A stretch of 50,871 nucleotides of DNA from Deltaproteobacteria bacterium (GCA_020850995.1 JADZDP010000246.1:1-50871), one strand, 5' to 3'; positions 29,433 through 38,527 are shown, numbered from the stretch's first letter. Numbers and translations are program-made. Notes: generated by a model from the sequence alone, not told the origin.

Positions 29433-30630
29433 AGGCCACGCGGTAGGGCAGCGAGCCCACCATGGCCGCGTCGCCCTTGCTCACCGCCACGTAGAGGGTG
29501 CGCGCCGCGAAGGTGAGGTTGAGCGCCTCGGGGTTGCGCGGCGCATCGCCGGTGCCGTCGATGTACGGGCAAAGGTCGAACTCGGCCACGCGCGCCGCGC
29601 GCTCGATGCCGTCGCCGTCCAAGAGGGTGAGGCGCGCGTTGAGCGCCTCGCACGGCGTCGATTCGGTGTCGGGGATGAGCTCGGCGCGCACGCCACGTCC
29701 CGGCGGCACGTCGACGGCGAAGATGTCGATGTCGTCGGCGCTGGAGAGCAAGCCGCTCGTGAACACGTCGAGCCCGTCGCGCGCGTGGCCATTGGCGTGC
29801 GCCAGGTCGCCGTTCGGCTCCACTTCGGGGCCGCGATCGTCGAGCGTGGTCACCTGCACGCGATAGGTGGGGATCAAGGCGGTCCACGACCCCTCGGACA
29901 CGGTGACGGAGTGCGGCTGGGCGCTCATGGCGGTGGTCAGCACCATGCATTTTCCGTTGCCGTTGTCCCACGCGCCGCGCAGGAAGGTGTCATCGCCCCC
30001 GCCGGCGGGCGCCTGCCGGAACAGCGACGCGTACATGCCCTGGGTGCCGCTGCAATCGTCGACATCGGCGCGATCGAAGGACTCGATGCGCACCACCACC
30101 GGCGCGGTAGGCGTGATCCAAAACGAATCCATCTCGCTGTAGGACTGCTGCGCCACGTCGTCATAGACCATGGTGGTGATGCCGCCGCTCAGCACGGTCG
30201 AGACACCAACGGTCTGGGCGCCCGTGTCGGTGGGCAGGTCGTTCGGCTCCACCTCGGCGACGGTCCGGTCGACCCTGCAGGTAGACGAGCAGCCATCGCC
30301 CGACAGGCGGTTGCCGTCGTCGCACTCCTCGCGGCCCTGGCGGTTGTTGTCACCGCACACGGTCACGGCGGGCGCCGGCAGCTGCCCTTCACCCTCGCCC
30401 TCACCCTCGCCTTCGCCTTCGCCTTCGCTGGGCCCGGCGTCCTTGGGCCCGCCGTCCGCGTCGTCGTCAGCGGAGGGCAGCCCGAACTCGCGGCAGACGC
30501 CCAGCTCCTCGTCACAGCTGGTGCCCTGAGGGCAAGCGCCGCCGTTCCTGCACACCGCGATGCCCACGCCGAACTGGCAGCCGCCAAGGAGGACGGCGGC
30601 GAGCAGGATCAGGATCAGGCGCGCTTCCAC
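29419..30630 (-). CDS. Gly-Glu-linker lipoprotein with DUF4215-like and PPC-like domains
   Basis: A GTG at 30630 starts a 403-residue lipoprotein with lipobox VLLGGC. A short Cys motif (CRNGGACPQGTSC) and an acidic spacer precede a 14-residue Gly-Glu tract (30385-30426). Next comes a Cys-rich unit of the DUF4215 type (CGDNNRQG, EECDDGNRLSGDGCSSTC), common in myxobacterial surface proteins. Two beta-rich stretches introduced by VEPND and VEPNGDLAHAN follow and resemble pre-peptidase C-terminal (PPC) domains. It was probably displayed on the outer membrane. The 3' end overlaps the opposite gene by 14 bases. Confidence 0.82.
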   Translation of the reverse strand: MEARLILILLAAVLLGGCQFGVGIAVCRNGGACPQGTSCDEELGVCREFGLPSADDDADGGPKDAGPSEGEGEGEGEGEGEGQLPAPAVTVCGDNNRQGREECDDGNRLSGDGCSSTCRVDRTVAEVEPNDLPTDTGAQTVGVSTVLSGGITTMVYDDVAQQSYSEMDSFWITPTAPVVVRIESFDRADVDDCSGTQGMYASLFRQAPAGGGDDTFLRGAWDNGNGKCMVLTTAMSAQPHSVTVSEGSWTALIPTYRVQVTTLDDRGPEVEPNGDLAHANGHARDGLDVFTSGLLSSADDIDIFAVDVPPGRGVRAELIPDTESTPCEALNARLTLLDGDGIERAARVAEFDLCPYIDGTGDAPRNPEALNLTFAARTLYVAVSKGDAAMVGSLPYRVAFTVR

Positions 30631-30717
30631 CAGGCGATCTTCGGCGGAACGAGGCAGATCCCACCTCGCGCTCCCGACCGAGGGGAGCGCGGCCTACATC
30701 GGCGCTATTGCCGAGGC

Positions 30718-31761
30718 TCATTGGACCCTCAGGGTGAAGCGCCCACCGTTCCTCGCGAGCTCCTGGCGCAGGTCCTCGCGGAAGCGGCGCTGGGTGGCGG
30801 CGTCGCCCACGATGCCGACGCAACCCATGGTGCCCGCCGAGCCCCCGTCGGGGTGAATGCGCAGCGCGCTGCGCGTGCCGCCCACGCGCGCGTCGTACTT
30901 GTCGCTCATGTCGGCGCTGAAGCCCACGCCGTCTTTCACCATGCCGCGGGTGTCCCGGTTGCGCAGGTTCGAGATGGTGTAGTCGCCCTTGGGCAGGCTG
31001 CCCCGGCCAAAGCCGCCGCTGTTGAACTGGTAGGTGTTGCCGTTCACCGTGATCTTGCCGCTCACCATCTGGTCGCGCTGGCCGGCCTTGGTGGTGCGCT
31101 CGATCTGGGCGGTGCGGTTCGGTGGTTGGCCGGCGCGCGTGGTGGGCTCGTCGGGGCGCGTGGTGCCCGAGGGGCGCTGGCCGCCGCGCGGCTCGCTGGC
31201 GCCGCCCACGCGCTGGCGGGGCTCGGCCTTGAGCGCCTCGGCGGTCTTTGCGCCGCACGCGCCGTCGGGCGCGAGCTCGTGCTGGCGCTGGAAGTCCTTC
31301 ACCGCCTTCTGGGTCTTCGGGCCGAACTTGCCGTCGACGGCGAGGCGCGCGCCGTGGTCGTTGAGGCGCTGCTGGAGCTGCTTCACCTGCTCGCCCTGAT
31401 CGCCCCGCCGCAGCGTTGCGCCATCCTGCGACAGGCCGCGACGAGGCTCTGCCCGGCGCACGGCGGCGGGGTCCGCTTGCCCCTCGCCCTGCGCGCCCAC
31501 GCGGCTCTTGCAGCGCGCCTCGCAGCCCGCCGCCACCTGACGCGCGGCGCGCTGGTCCGTCGGGCTCACCTGTGCGCGCTGCGCCTGCGGCTCGCCGCCG
31601 CTGCCTTGGCCCGTCTGGCAGCCGCTGCCGGCCTGGCCCTGGGCGGCGCGCGCCGCCTCTTGCGCTCGCACCCGCGCGGACTCTTCGCGCGCCGCGCGAT
31701 CGTGCGCGGCCTGGGCGCGCGAGAGCATCTCTTCGATGTCGAAACCCAAGCGCACTGTCAT
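30718..31761 (-). CDS. Peptidoglycan-binding protein with L,D-transpeptidase-like (Tlde1-like) domain, no signal peptide
   Basis: The product has 347 residues, with AGGAGG before the ATG. No signal peptide is present; residues 1-50 are charged and helical. Residues about 120-185 are a PG_binding_1 domain (LRRGDQGEQVKQLQQRLND, LAVDGKFGPKTQKAVKDFQ). The C-terminal 110 residues contain LRIHPDGGSAGTMGCVGI, which has the His and Cys spacing of YkuD- and DUF2778/Tlde1-type L,D-transpeptidases. Those enzymes exchange or cut peptidoglycan stems; Tlde1 is a type VI effector. The absent signal peptide makes a contact-dependent effector possible. It lies upstream (in gene order) of a Gly-Glu lipoprotein, with no obvious immunity gene. 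Confidence 0.75.
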   Translation of the reverse strand: MTVRLGFDIEEMLSRAQAAHDRAAREESARVRAQEAARAAQGQAGSGCQTGQGSGGEPQAQRAQVSPTDQRAARQVAAGCEARCKSRVGAQGEGQADPAAVRRAEPRRGLSQDGATLRRGDQGEQVKQLQQRLNDHGARLAVDGKFGPKTQKAVKDFQRQHELAPDGACGAKTAEALKAEPRQRVGGASEPRGGQRPSGTTRPDEPTTRAGQPPNRTAQIERTTKAGQRDQMVSGKITVNGNTYQFNSGGFGRGSLPKGDYTISNLRNRDTRGMVKDGVGFSADMSDKYDARVGGTRSALRIHPDGGSAGTMGCVGIVGDAATQRRFREDLRQELARNGGRFTLRVQ

Positions 31762-31871
31762 GACGACCTCCTCTGTGTCTTACGTCATGGGTTTCGGCGC
31801 TCTGTACCCACATCTGCTCCACCGATCGGCGGTGGGACAAGGTACGAGTGGTCGGTCGGGTGGCGGAGTGA

Positions 31872-31895
31872 GCGCGCGCAGGCGCCTGCGCGCGC
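31872..31895. terminator. Perfect 24-bp palindrome between two minus-strand genes
   Basis: Centred on GGCGCC, nine flanking bases on each side are exact reverse complements, giving a 24-bp perfect palindrome. It sits 52 bases behind the stop of the LarA-like gene and 111 bases before the peptidoglycan protein start. A GC hairpin without a T run could terminate the LarA-like transcript; alternatively it is a protein-binding site for the downstream gene. Confidence 0.5.
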
Positions 31896-31946
31896 CGTCG
31901 TGCGGTGCCACCGGCCCTCAGGGGTGCCCTGGCGGAAAGCCCCGCC

Positions 31947-33566
31947 TCAGCCCTTGTCACCCGCCGTCAACACGGGCGTGTCGACGCTGACGTCGACCAT
32001 CAGGATCGGCGGCACGTGCACGGCCGTGATCTGCGGGTTTGGCGGCGCGGTGTCTTGCGCCATGGCGATGGCCTCTTGCAGGTTGCCCGCGGCTTCGTAG
32101 CCGAACAGCTCGCAGATGTACGGGTCAACGGCGCCAGCGACGATGACGCGGCCGATGTGACGACGTCCGTTCTCGCCCCAGTACCACATGAAGAAGGGGT
32201 GGGCGCCGTGGTAGCCGTTCCCCTTGCGGTACATCTCGACGTAGGTGGGGTCTTCCGCGAAGCGCTGCTCGTACTTCTTGTGCAGCGTCATGGTGTCGCG
32301 CGTCTCGGGCAAGAGCCGGTGCACGAACTCCATGTAGGCCGCGTGGTGGACCGGATCGAAGCGGTCCTCCATGGGGTGGCAGATGATGGTGGTGCCGCCC
32401 TTCTTCAGGAGCGGGTTGTACCTGTAGAGGTTGTGCAGGTAGCCGGTGGCCTGCACCTGCACGAGCAGCGGGTTCAGGTAGCTGTGCACGTTGTACGGGC
32501 ACACGTAGGGGATGCCGAAGATGGTGATGTCGGCCTGGCCCTTCACCGGCACGCAGTACTGCTCGAAGCACTTGGCGATGGTCTTCTCGTGCACGGCCTC
32601 GCACTCGCCGGCCCAGACGCCGATCATCTCGTAGGCGGCGGGTGCCGCGTACATGAGCTGCTGGCGCGCCGCCTGCGGCAGGCGGTCGAGCGTGGCCTTC
32701 ATGGCGCGCGCCTTCTGCCAGTCGAAGTCGGTGTAGCTCTCTTCCTTCTTCATGAAGAAGTCGAGCTGCCCCTCGAACATGCGGTTGTTGATGGCGGTCT
32801 CGATGTGGAAGACCTTGACGTGCTTCTCGACGAGCCGCCCCTGGCGGATGACGGAGGCGTGCAGCGGGCTCGCCTCTTCGCGCGGGTCCATGTAGCTGTT
32901 GCACTCGCGCATCACGTAGGGGTTGTGGTTGGCGCGCAGCGCCTTGTAGCCCGTGAGCCCCGTCGCCACCGACTTGTGGCCGCCGTCCATGGGCACGAGG
33001 TTGAGGTTCACGTAGATGAGCAGGTCGCTCTCGGCGGCCCGCTTGTTGATCTGGACCAGCTCGTCCTTGTCGGTGCGGCCGAGATCCACCATGCCGTCGG
33101 GGTCTTCGGCGTCGTGGTTGTACAGGCGCTCGGGCCAGTAGGCGTTGAAGATCTTCTCGCCCACCACGTGCTTGATTTCGTCGGCCGTCATGCGCCGGTG
33201 GATGGCCAGCGCGGCGATGAGGTGGATGTCGTCGACGCCATGATCGCCCAGGATCTCGAGCACGATCTCGAGCACGCGCTGGCGGATGTCGGGCCGCTTC
33301 ATGGGCGGCAGCGGCAGCGAGATGTCGTCGAAGGCGATGGTCACCTTCATGCCCGGTGACAGGAGCGCGTGCAGCGGGTCCATGCCGAGCGGGTGGTTGA
33401 GCGCGTAGCGGATGGCCGCGTCGGGGTCCTTCAGCCCCACGATGGGCGGCTTCGGGTAGATGACGCGCGTGCCGGCGGGCAGGTGCTCGATGAGCAGCTG
33501 CTCGCCAGAGAACAAGACGCGCGGAGGGCTGTCCGCGTCGAGATAATGCACCTGGGCGTTCGACAT
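31947..33566 (-). CDS. LarA-like (DUF2088) nickel-pincer racemase family protein
   Basis: The ATG at 33566 gives 539 residues. N-terminal DUF2088 features include TIAFDDISLPLPP (the family's D-x-[ST]-RP site, here Asp-Ile-Ser-Leu-Pro), LIAALAIHRRMTADEIKHVV (His-Arg plus T-x-E-E-like motif), YNHDAEDPDG and MDGGHKSVATGLTGYKALRA. In lactate racemase the last stretch follows the Lys that holds the nickel-pincer nucleotide. The chain is about 110 residues longer than typical LarA, with an extra C-terminal domain. No larB, larC or larE is in the window, so the cofactor must come from elsewhere or the protein is a divergent member. The substrate is probably a 2-hydroxyacid. It diverges from the DUF2157 gene across a 20-bp dyad. 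Confidence 0.8.
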   Translation of the reverse strand: MSNAQVHYLDADSPPRVLFSGEQLLIEHLPAGTRVIYPKPPIVGLKDPDAAIRYALNHPLGMDPLHALLSPGMKVTIAFDDISLPLPPMKRPDIRQRVLEIVLEILGDHGVDDIHLIAALAIHRRMTADEIKHVVGEKIFNAYWPERLYNHDAEDPDGMVDLGRTDKDELVQINKRAAESDLLIYVNLNLVPMDGGHKSVATGLTGYKALRANHNPYVMRECNSYMDPREEASPLHASVIRQGRLVEKHVKVFHIETAINNRMFEGQLDFFMKKEESYTDFDWQKARAMKATLDRLPQAARQQLMYAAPAAYEMIGVWAGECEAVHEKTIAKCFEQYCVPVKGQADITIFGIPYVCPYNVHSYLNPLLVQVQATGYLHNLYRYNPLLKKGGTTIICHPMEDRFDPVHHAAYMEFVHRLLPETRDTMTLHKKYEQRFAEDPTYVEMYRKGNGYHGAHPFFMWYWGENGRRHIGRVIVAGAVDPYICELFGYEAAGNLQEAIAMAQDTAPPNPQITAVHVPPILMVDVSVDTPVLTAGDKG

Positions 33567-33619
33567 CGTGGGCCCAGATGGCGGCACGCCGCGTCAACGT
33601 CAAGGCCTGGCGCCATCGA

Positions 33620-33639
33620 GTGCGTAAGTCACTACGCAC
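33620..33639. promoter_or_regulatory. Dyad in a divergent promoter region
   Basis: GTGCGTA (33620-33626) and TACGCAC (33633-33639) are exact reverse complements around AGTCAC. The site lies between the starts of the LarA-like gene (33566) and the DUF2157 gene (33686). Its size and position suggest a dimeric repressor site. No regulator gene is adjacent. Confidence 0.45.
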
Positions 33640-33685
33640 CCACGGATCGGAAATCCCCCGGCGCGATGGGCCGTTCACGGTGCTG

Positions 33686-34699
33686 ATGAACGCCCTCGAT
33701 CGCCTGGCCACGCCGACCTTGTTGCGACAGCTCGCGCAGGAGGGCGCGCTCAGCGGCCCCGAGCTCGAGGCGGGTCTGCGCCTCATCGATGGCCGCGCCG
33801 ACCGGGCGGCCTGGCGCGGCTTCGCCGACAAGCTCTTGCTCGGCATCGGCATCGGCCTCGTCGTCACCGGGGTGATCTTCTTCTTCGCCGCCAACTGGGA
33901 CGCCGTGTCGCAGAGCATGCGCATCGGCCTGGCGCTCGGCGCCCACGTGGTTGCCGTGGTGGCGGCCGCCGCCCTCGGCTTGCGCCGACCGGCGGGGCGC
34001 GCGGCGGCGGCGGGGGCGGCGCTCCTCATCGGCCCGGCGCTCCTCACCTACGGGCAGGCCTACCAGACCGGCGCCGACGCCTGGGAGCTGTTCGCCGGCT
34101 GGGCGCTGCTCACCGTGCCCTTCGCCCTCGTCGTGCGCGGCACGCTCCTGTGGGCCGTGGTGCTGGGGCTCGCGCGCGGCGCGGCGTTCCTGTTCCTCGT
34201 CGGCCGCGGCGAGAGCAACGACGCGGCCATGCTCGTCGCCTTGGGCTGCCTGCTCGTCGATGGCGCGGCGGTGGCGCTGGCCTGGCGTGCCTCTCCATCG
34301 AGCCGCGCCTCGCTGGTCTTCCTGGCCCTTGGCTTGCTCACGCTGGCACCCTTCCTTGGCTCCACCGTCGCGGGCGAGGTGCGCACGGCGGAGTTGGCGG
34401 CGGCGCTCCTGGTGGTCAGCGCGGGCATCCTGCACGTCGTGGGCATGGCGCGTACGCTTGCTGACGGCCGCACCGCCGACGCCGCGCTGCTCGGCGTCTC
34501 GGCGGCGTTCCATGGTGGGCTCTTCGTCGCGCGCGTCGTGTTCAAGGAGCTCAACCTCGACGAGGGCGGCATGCTCCTCTTCGGCCTCTTCGTGCTCGGC
34601 GAAGCCACGGCGCTCGCGGCGTTGCTCGGCGCCACCTGGCAGCGGGCGCGCGCATTGGGTGTGAGCGCGCCGGCGGGGACGACGGGAGTGACCCCATGA
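33686..34699 (+). CDS. DUF2157 membrane protein
   Basis: The ATG at 33686 gives 337 residues. A soluble N-terminal segment (LLRQLAQEGALSGPELEAGL) is followed by FADKLLLGIGIGLVVTGVIF and FAANWDAV, the DUF2157 signature (G-x-x-L...GxxFFxAxNW). Eight or so further hydrophobic helices follow. Members are integral inner-membrane proteins of unknown function that usually occur beside DUF4401/GDYXXLXY proteins, exactly as here: the next gene overlaps its stop by four bases (34696-34699). The ribosome site is weak. Confidence 0.85.
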   Translation: MNALDRLATPTLLRQLAQEGALSGPELEAGLRLIDGRADRAAWRGFADKLLLGIGIGLVVTGVIFFFAANWDAVSQSMRIGLALGAHVVAVVAAAALGLRRPAGRAAAAGAALLIGPALLTYGQAYQTGADAWELFAGWALLTVPFALVVRGTLLWAVVLGLARGAAFLFLVGRGESNDAAMLVALGCLLVDGAAVALAWRASPSSRASLVFLALGLLTLAPFLGSTVAGEVRTAELAAALLVVSAGILHVVGMARTLADGRTADAALLGVSAAFHGGLFVARVVFKELNLDEGGMLLFGLFVLGEATALAALLGATWQRARALGVSAPAGTTGVTP

Positions 34700-36261
34700 A
34701 GCTGCGTGAGCTCATCGCCGCTGTGAGCGAGCACCCGGGCTTCGTCGAGCACCGCGTGGCGACGATGCGCTTGCCCGAGCCGCACCCCTGGTACGTCGCC
34801 ATGGCCATCTCGGTCACCATCTGGGTGGGCGCGGTGTCGCTCGGCAGCTTCCTGGTTGCCATCAAGGTCTTCTCCTCGGGCACGGCGCAGCTCCTCGGGG
34901 GGCTCGCGCTGCTCGCGCTCGGCGCTGCCTGCTCCCGCGCTGCCTCTGGCTTGTTGCGCTTGCACCTGTCGCTCGTGGCGTACGCGGGCAGCACCGCGCT
35001 CTTGATGGTTTTCCTCGACGACGCCCTCGACCTCAACAAGAGCGGCACGCTCATCGGCGTGGCGCTGGTGCAGGTGGCCTGCTTCGCGCTCATCGCGGCG
35101 CGGCCCGTGCGCTTCAAGGCGACCTTCGGTGCGCTCTTGGCGCTGTGGGGTGCGGCGCTCGAGAGCCGCATGGCCGGCTCCATCGATGTCCTCGTGCTGG
35201 CCGCCTCGCTCCTGGTGGCGGGCGTGTGGGTGTTCGAGGCGCGCCTGTCGGCGACCCGCGCCGGGCGCGCGGCGCGACCGGCGGGCTTCGCATTGGCGGC
35301 CGGCCTCTTGTGGCTCTCGACCTTCTCGCTCACCACCTGGCAAGACGCCCGCGCCGACTTCCCCCTCGTCACCGCAGCGGCGCTGGCCGGCATCCTGGTG
35401 GTGGTGGCGCTGAGGGCGGCGCGCGAAGCGTCGGCCGAGCGGGGCAACGGCGCCGTGCGCTTGGCGCTCGTGGGCGTGGTGGCGCTGGCAGCGCTGGCGG
35501 CGCAGTCGCCGGCCATCCTCACGGCCGCGCTCGTCATCGTGCTCGGCCGCATGCGAAAGGAGCCGGTGCTCGAGGGCCTCGGCATCCTCGGGCTGCTCGG
35601 CTTCGCGCTCTGGCTCTACTACGGCATGCACGTGTCGCTGTTGTGGACCTCGGGGGCGCTGGTGGCGGCGGGCGTGGCGCTCATCGCCGCGCGCGCGTGG
35701 CTCTTGCGTGGCTTGTCCGCTCGCGCCGCGCCGGTGGGGGCGTCGGTGCTCTCGCCGCAGCCGCGCACCTCGGCGCCCGAACGGCGCTGGCACCTGGCGC
35801 TGCCCGCGCTCGCAGTGGTGGCCCTGGTGCTCGGCCTGGTGGTGCAGAAGGAGGGCATCCTGCGCACGGGCACGACGGTGCTGCTCGATCTGGCGCCGAG
35901 CGATCCGCGCTCGCTCTTGCAAGGCGACTACGTGACGCTGCGCTATGCCGAGTCAGACGCGGTTCTCCAGGCCACTGGCTGGGACGACCACCGAAGTCGG
36001 GTGGCGGTATTCCACAAGGGCGACGACGGCGTGGCGCGCTTCGTGCGACTCGACGATCGCACGCCGCTCAGCACCGGCGACCTGCTACTGCGCGCGCAAC
36101 GCGTGGAGCGCGGCTACGCCTTCGGCGCCGACTCGTACTTCTTCTCCGAGGGCAACGGCGCCACCTGGGAGCGTGCGTGCTACGCCGAGGTCAAGGTGGC
36201 CGGTGACGGCACCGCCGTGCTCGTGGGTTTGCGCGACGAGGCGCGCGCTACCTTGCATTGA
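34696..36261 (+). CDS. DUF4401 membrane domain fused to GDYXXLXY protein
   Basis: The product has 521 residues. Residues about 30-370 form ten or more membrane helices of the DUF4401 type. The last 150 residues are a periplasmic GDYXXLXY domain, identified by LLQGDYVTLRYAES (GDYVTLRY matches the motif exactly) and a following beta-rich region. In many bacteria these two parts are separate genes; here they are one chain and translation is coupled to the DUF2157 gene. Biochemical function is not known for any member. It ends ten bases from the convergent zinc-ribbon gene. Confidence 0.85.
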   Translation: MKLRELIAAVSEHPGFVEHRVATMRLPEPHPWYVAMAISVTIWVGAVSLGSFLVAIKVFSSGTAQLLGGLALLALGAACSRAASGLLRLHLSLVAYAGSTALLMVFLDDALDLNKSGTLIGVALVQVACFALIAARPVRFKATFGALLALWGAALESRMAGSIDVLVLAASLLVAGVWVFEARLSATRAGRAARPAGFALAAGLLWLSTFSLTTWQDARADFPLVTAAALAGILVVVALRAAREASAERGNGAVRLALVGVVALAALAAQSPAILTAALVIVLGRMRKEPVLEGLGILGLLGFALWLYYGMHVSLLWTSGALVAAGVALIAARAWLLRGLSARAAPVGASVLSPQPRTSAPERRWHLALPALAVVALVLGLVVQKEGILRTGTTVLLDLAPSDPRSLLQGDYVTLRYAESDAVLQATGWDDHRSRVAVFHKGDDGVARFVRLDDRTPLSTGDLLLRAQRVERGYAFGADSYFFSEGNGATWERACYAEVKVAGDGTAVLVGLRDEARATLH

Positions 36262-36271
36262 GGCGAGCGCG

Positions 36272-37837
36272 TCATCGCTTGAGGAGCCCGCCGAGCAGGC
36301 CGCCTTTGGGCTTGTCCGTGATGTCCAGCTCGTCGCTCTCGACGCGCGCGAGGATCTTCATCAGGTTCGACTTGTAGGTGGCGTTGCTCGGCTCGAGCTC
36401 GACGGCGCGCATGGCGGCGTTGTAGGCCGCCTTGAAGTCGCGCGCGCGCGTCGCCAGCAGCACGCCGAGCCGGTTGTGGACCGGGGCCGAGCCGGGGAAC
36501 TTCGCGCAGGCCTTGTGCAGCAGCTCGATGGCGCGCGGGAACTCGCCGGCCGCCTCCGCTTGCTGCGCCGCGCCGACCGGATCCTCGTCGGCGCTCTTGC
36601 CGGCGGCGCGCTTGTCCCAGTCGCGGACGAGCTGCAGGTACTTCTCTTCGCCGGGGTCGGCGTCGGCCGCCATGCGCGCGTAGCTGAAGCCGCGCGCGGC
36701 GCGCCCCTCGCGCAGGTCCTTGAGCGCCAGCTCGTAGTACTCGGCGGCGCGCGCCTTGGGCTCACGAACGGCCGCTGATGGCGCCGCTTGCGAGGGCGGC
36801 GGCGCGGGCAGGGCGGCGCCCGCCGCGGGGCGCTTGGGTGCCGGCGGCGGCGTGTGCCGAAGGGGCCGCAGCGGTGCGGCCCGCAGCGCCGGGCGGAAGC
36901 CGGGGCCGCCCGCGGGTGGCTGCAGCGGTGCGCGCACGGTGGGCGCCGAGGGCTCGGCGGGAGGTAGCGCGATGCGTGGGTCGCGCGGGGGCACAGCGGG
37001 CCGTACCGCGGGGGGCGGCGGCGCCGGCGCTGGCGCTGGCGGCGGCGCCGGCGTGCGCTCCGTTGCCGCGGCGCTGGCCGCCGGCGGCGCCGGCGCCTTC
37101 GCAGGCGGCGGAGCGGGTGGCTCGTCGACGGGGGCGGCGGGCGATGCCAGCTCCCAGGACTGTTCGAGCGGCGGCAGACCGTCGAGCTCGCGGGTGCGGT
37201 CGTCGACGGGCTGCAACTTGCTGGTATCCGCGCTGCCGATGCCGCGGTGGCCGATGGCCGGGGTGCCGGGGCGGCGTGCGGGATGATCGAGGGGGGCGGC
37301 GGCGCTCTCGACCATGCGCTTGTCGAGCAGCATGGCGGCGGCGATACGCACGTCGCCCTGTGACAGCCCGGTGCGGCCGCGCACCTCGCCCAGGTTCTTG
37401 CGCCCATCAATCACGTCGAAGACGAAGAGCTCGAACTTCGAGAGCGCGTGGCGACGCTCGGCGGCATCGGCGCTGTGGCGCAGCACGGCGGTGGGCGTCA
37501 ACAGCGCCGCCACGTCGCCGCCGAGGTAGACGGCCGCCGGCGCCACGCCCAGCACGTCCTCGGACTGGACCGCCAGGAAGCCGCCGGTGCGGTCGGACAC
37601 GAAGGACTGGACCTCGCCCTCGCCGAGCTGGCCGAGGATGAGCGCGTCGCCGCCCAGCTCGTCGCGCGAGGGGCCGTCGACCTTGACCGGTTTGGTCTGC
37701 ACCGAGGCCGACGCCGTGGCGGCGCCGGGCTCGTTCAGGATGTCGTCTCCGAGGAACGACGTGTCGAGGACGTACTCGCAGCGAACGCAGACCCACGCCC
37801 CAGACGCGTTCTCGGAGCCACACTTCGGGCACCGCAC
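36272..37837 (-). CDS. Zinc-ribbon protein with Pro-rich linker and TPR domain
   Basis: The GTG at 37837 gives 521 residues. The N-terminus is a zinc ribbon with CPKC and CVRC pairs. Residues about 115-180 form a small helical domain (KFELFVFDVIDGRKNLGEVR, GLSQGDVRIAAAMLLDKRMV) resembling a winged-helix. A long Pro/Ala linker (about 230-370) then leads to C-terminal tetratricopeptide-like helices (AAEYYELALKDLREGRAARG, AQQAEAAGEFPRAIELLHKA, KAAYNAAMRAVELEPSNATY). The architecture suggests a cytoplasmic scaffold or regulator. No enzyme motif is seen. Confidence 0.75.
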   Translation of the reverse strand: MRCPKCGSENASGAWVCVRCEYVLDTSFLGDDILNEPGAATASASVQTKPVKVDGPSRDELGGDALILGQLGEGEVQSFVSDRTGGFLAVQSEDVLGVAPAAVYLGGDVAALLTPTAVLRHSADAAERRHALSKFELFVFDVIDGRKNLGEVRGRTGLSQGDVRIAAAMLLDKRMVESAAAPLDHPARRPGTPAIGHRGIGSADTSKLQPVDDRTRELDGLPPLEQSWELASPAAPVDEPPAPPPAKAPAPPAASAAATERTPAPPPAPAPAPPPPAVRPAVPPRDPRIALPPAEPSAPTVRAPLQPPAGGPGFRPALRAAPLRPLRHTPPPAPKRPAAGAALPAPPPSQAAPSAAVREPKARAAEYYELALKDLREGRAARGFSYARMAADADPGEEKYLQLVRDWDKRAAGKSADEDPVGAAQQAEAAGEFPRAIELLHKACAKFPGSAPVHNRLGVLLATRARDFKAAYNAAMRAVELEPSNATYKSNLMKILARVESDELDITDKPKGGLLGGLLKR

Positions 37838-37864
37838 CGCCTCACGCTAGCGCACTGATCGCCG

Positions 37865-38527
37865 TCAGCGAAGATCGAGCACCGGCCAGCGGTGGGTCTT
37901 GGCCAGCATGCGCAGCCGGAAGTCGGGGTTGACGGCGGCGGGCCTGCCCACCACCGACAGCATGGGCACGTCGCTCATGGAGTCGGAGTAGGCCGCGCAC
38001 TCGTCGAGGTCGAAGCCGTGCTTCTTGGCGTAGTCCTTGATGATGCGCGCCTTCTCGGGCCCCGCCACGATGGGCGGCAAGAGCTTGCCCGTGGCCAGGC
38101 CATCCTTGATCTGCAGGCGATTGCCGATGACGTCGTCGGCGTCGCACAGGCGCGCCATGCGCTGCAGGATGAAGTCGGGGCTGCCCGACAAGAGCACCAC
38201 GCGGTGGCCGGCCTTCTTGGCGCGCGCCACCAGATCGAGCGCTCCCTTGAAGAGCGCCGGGCGCATGACGTTGTCGAAGGCCTCGTCTGCCAAGTCGAGC
38301 AGACGATCCTCGCTGATGCCCTGGTAGCCGCGGAACAAGAGGTCGTTGAAGGTGCCGCGGTCGACCTGCTCGGCGGCGAACAGCGCGGGCACGCTGGCGA
38401 TGGTGCGCACCATGCGCCCCATGCCCGCGATGGGGTTCTGCTGGTTCACGACGTAGAACAACAGCGAGTCGAACAGGTTCGACTTGGTGAGCGTGCCATC
38501 GACGTCGAAGAAGCTGGCGGCGGCCAT
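37865..38527 (-). CDS. HAD-IB family hydrolase (SerB-like phosphatase)
   Basis: The product has 220 residues. The HAD nucleophile motif is FFDVDGTLTKSN (residues 6-17), motif II is VVLLSGSPDF and the last metal-binding motif is AYSDSMSDVPML; a Lys in PEKARIIKDYAKK fits motif III. The helical cap between motifs I and II has the HAD-IB layout found in phosphoserine phosphatases and in lipid-associated phosphatases. The substrate is not clear. It lies 27 bases behind the zinc-ribbon gene's upstream end on the same strand and 90 bases after the NlpC/P60 gene. Confidence 0.88.
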   Translation of the reverse strand: MAAASFFDVDGTLTKSNLFDSLLFYVVNQQNPIAGMGRMVRTIASVPALFAAEQVDRGTFNDLLFRGYQGISEDRLLDLADEAFDNVMRPALFKGALDLVARAKKAGHRVVLLSGSPDFILQRMARLCDADDVIGNRLQIKDGLATGKLLPPIVAGPEKARIIKDYAKKHGFDLDECAAYSDSMSDVPMLSVVGRPAAVNPDFRLRMLAKTHRWPVLDLR

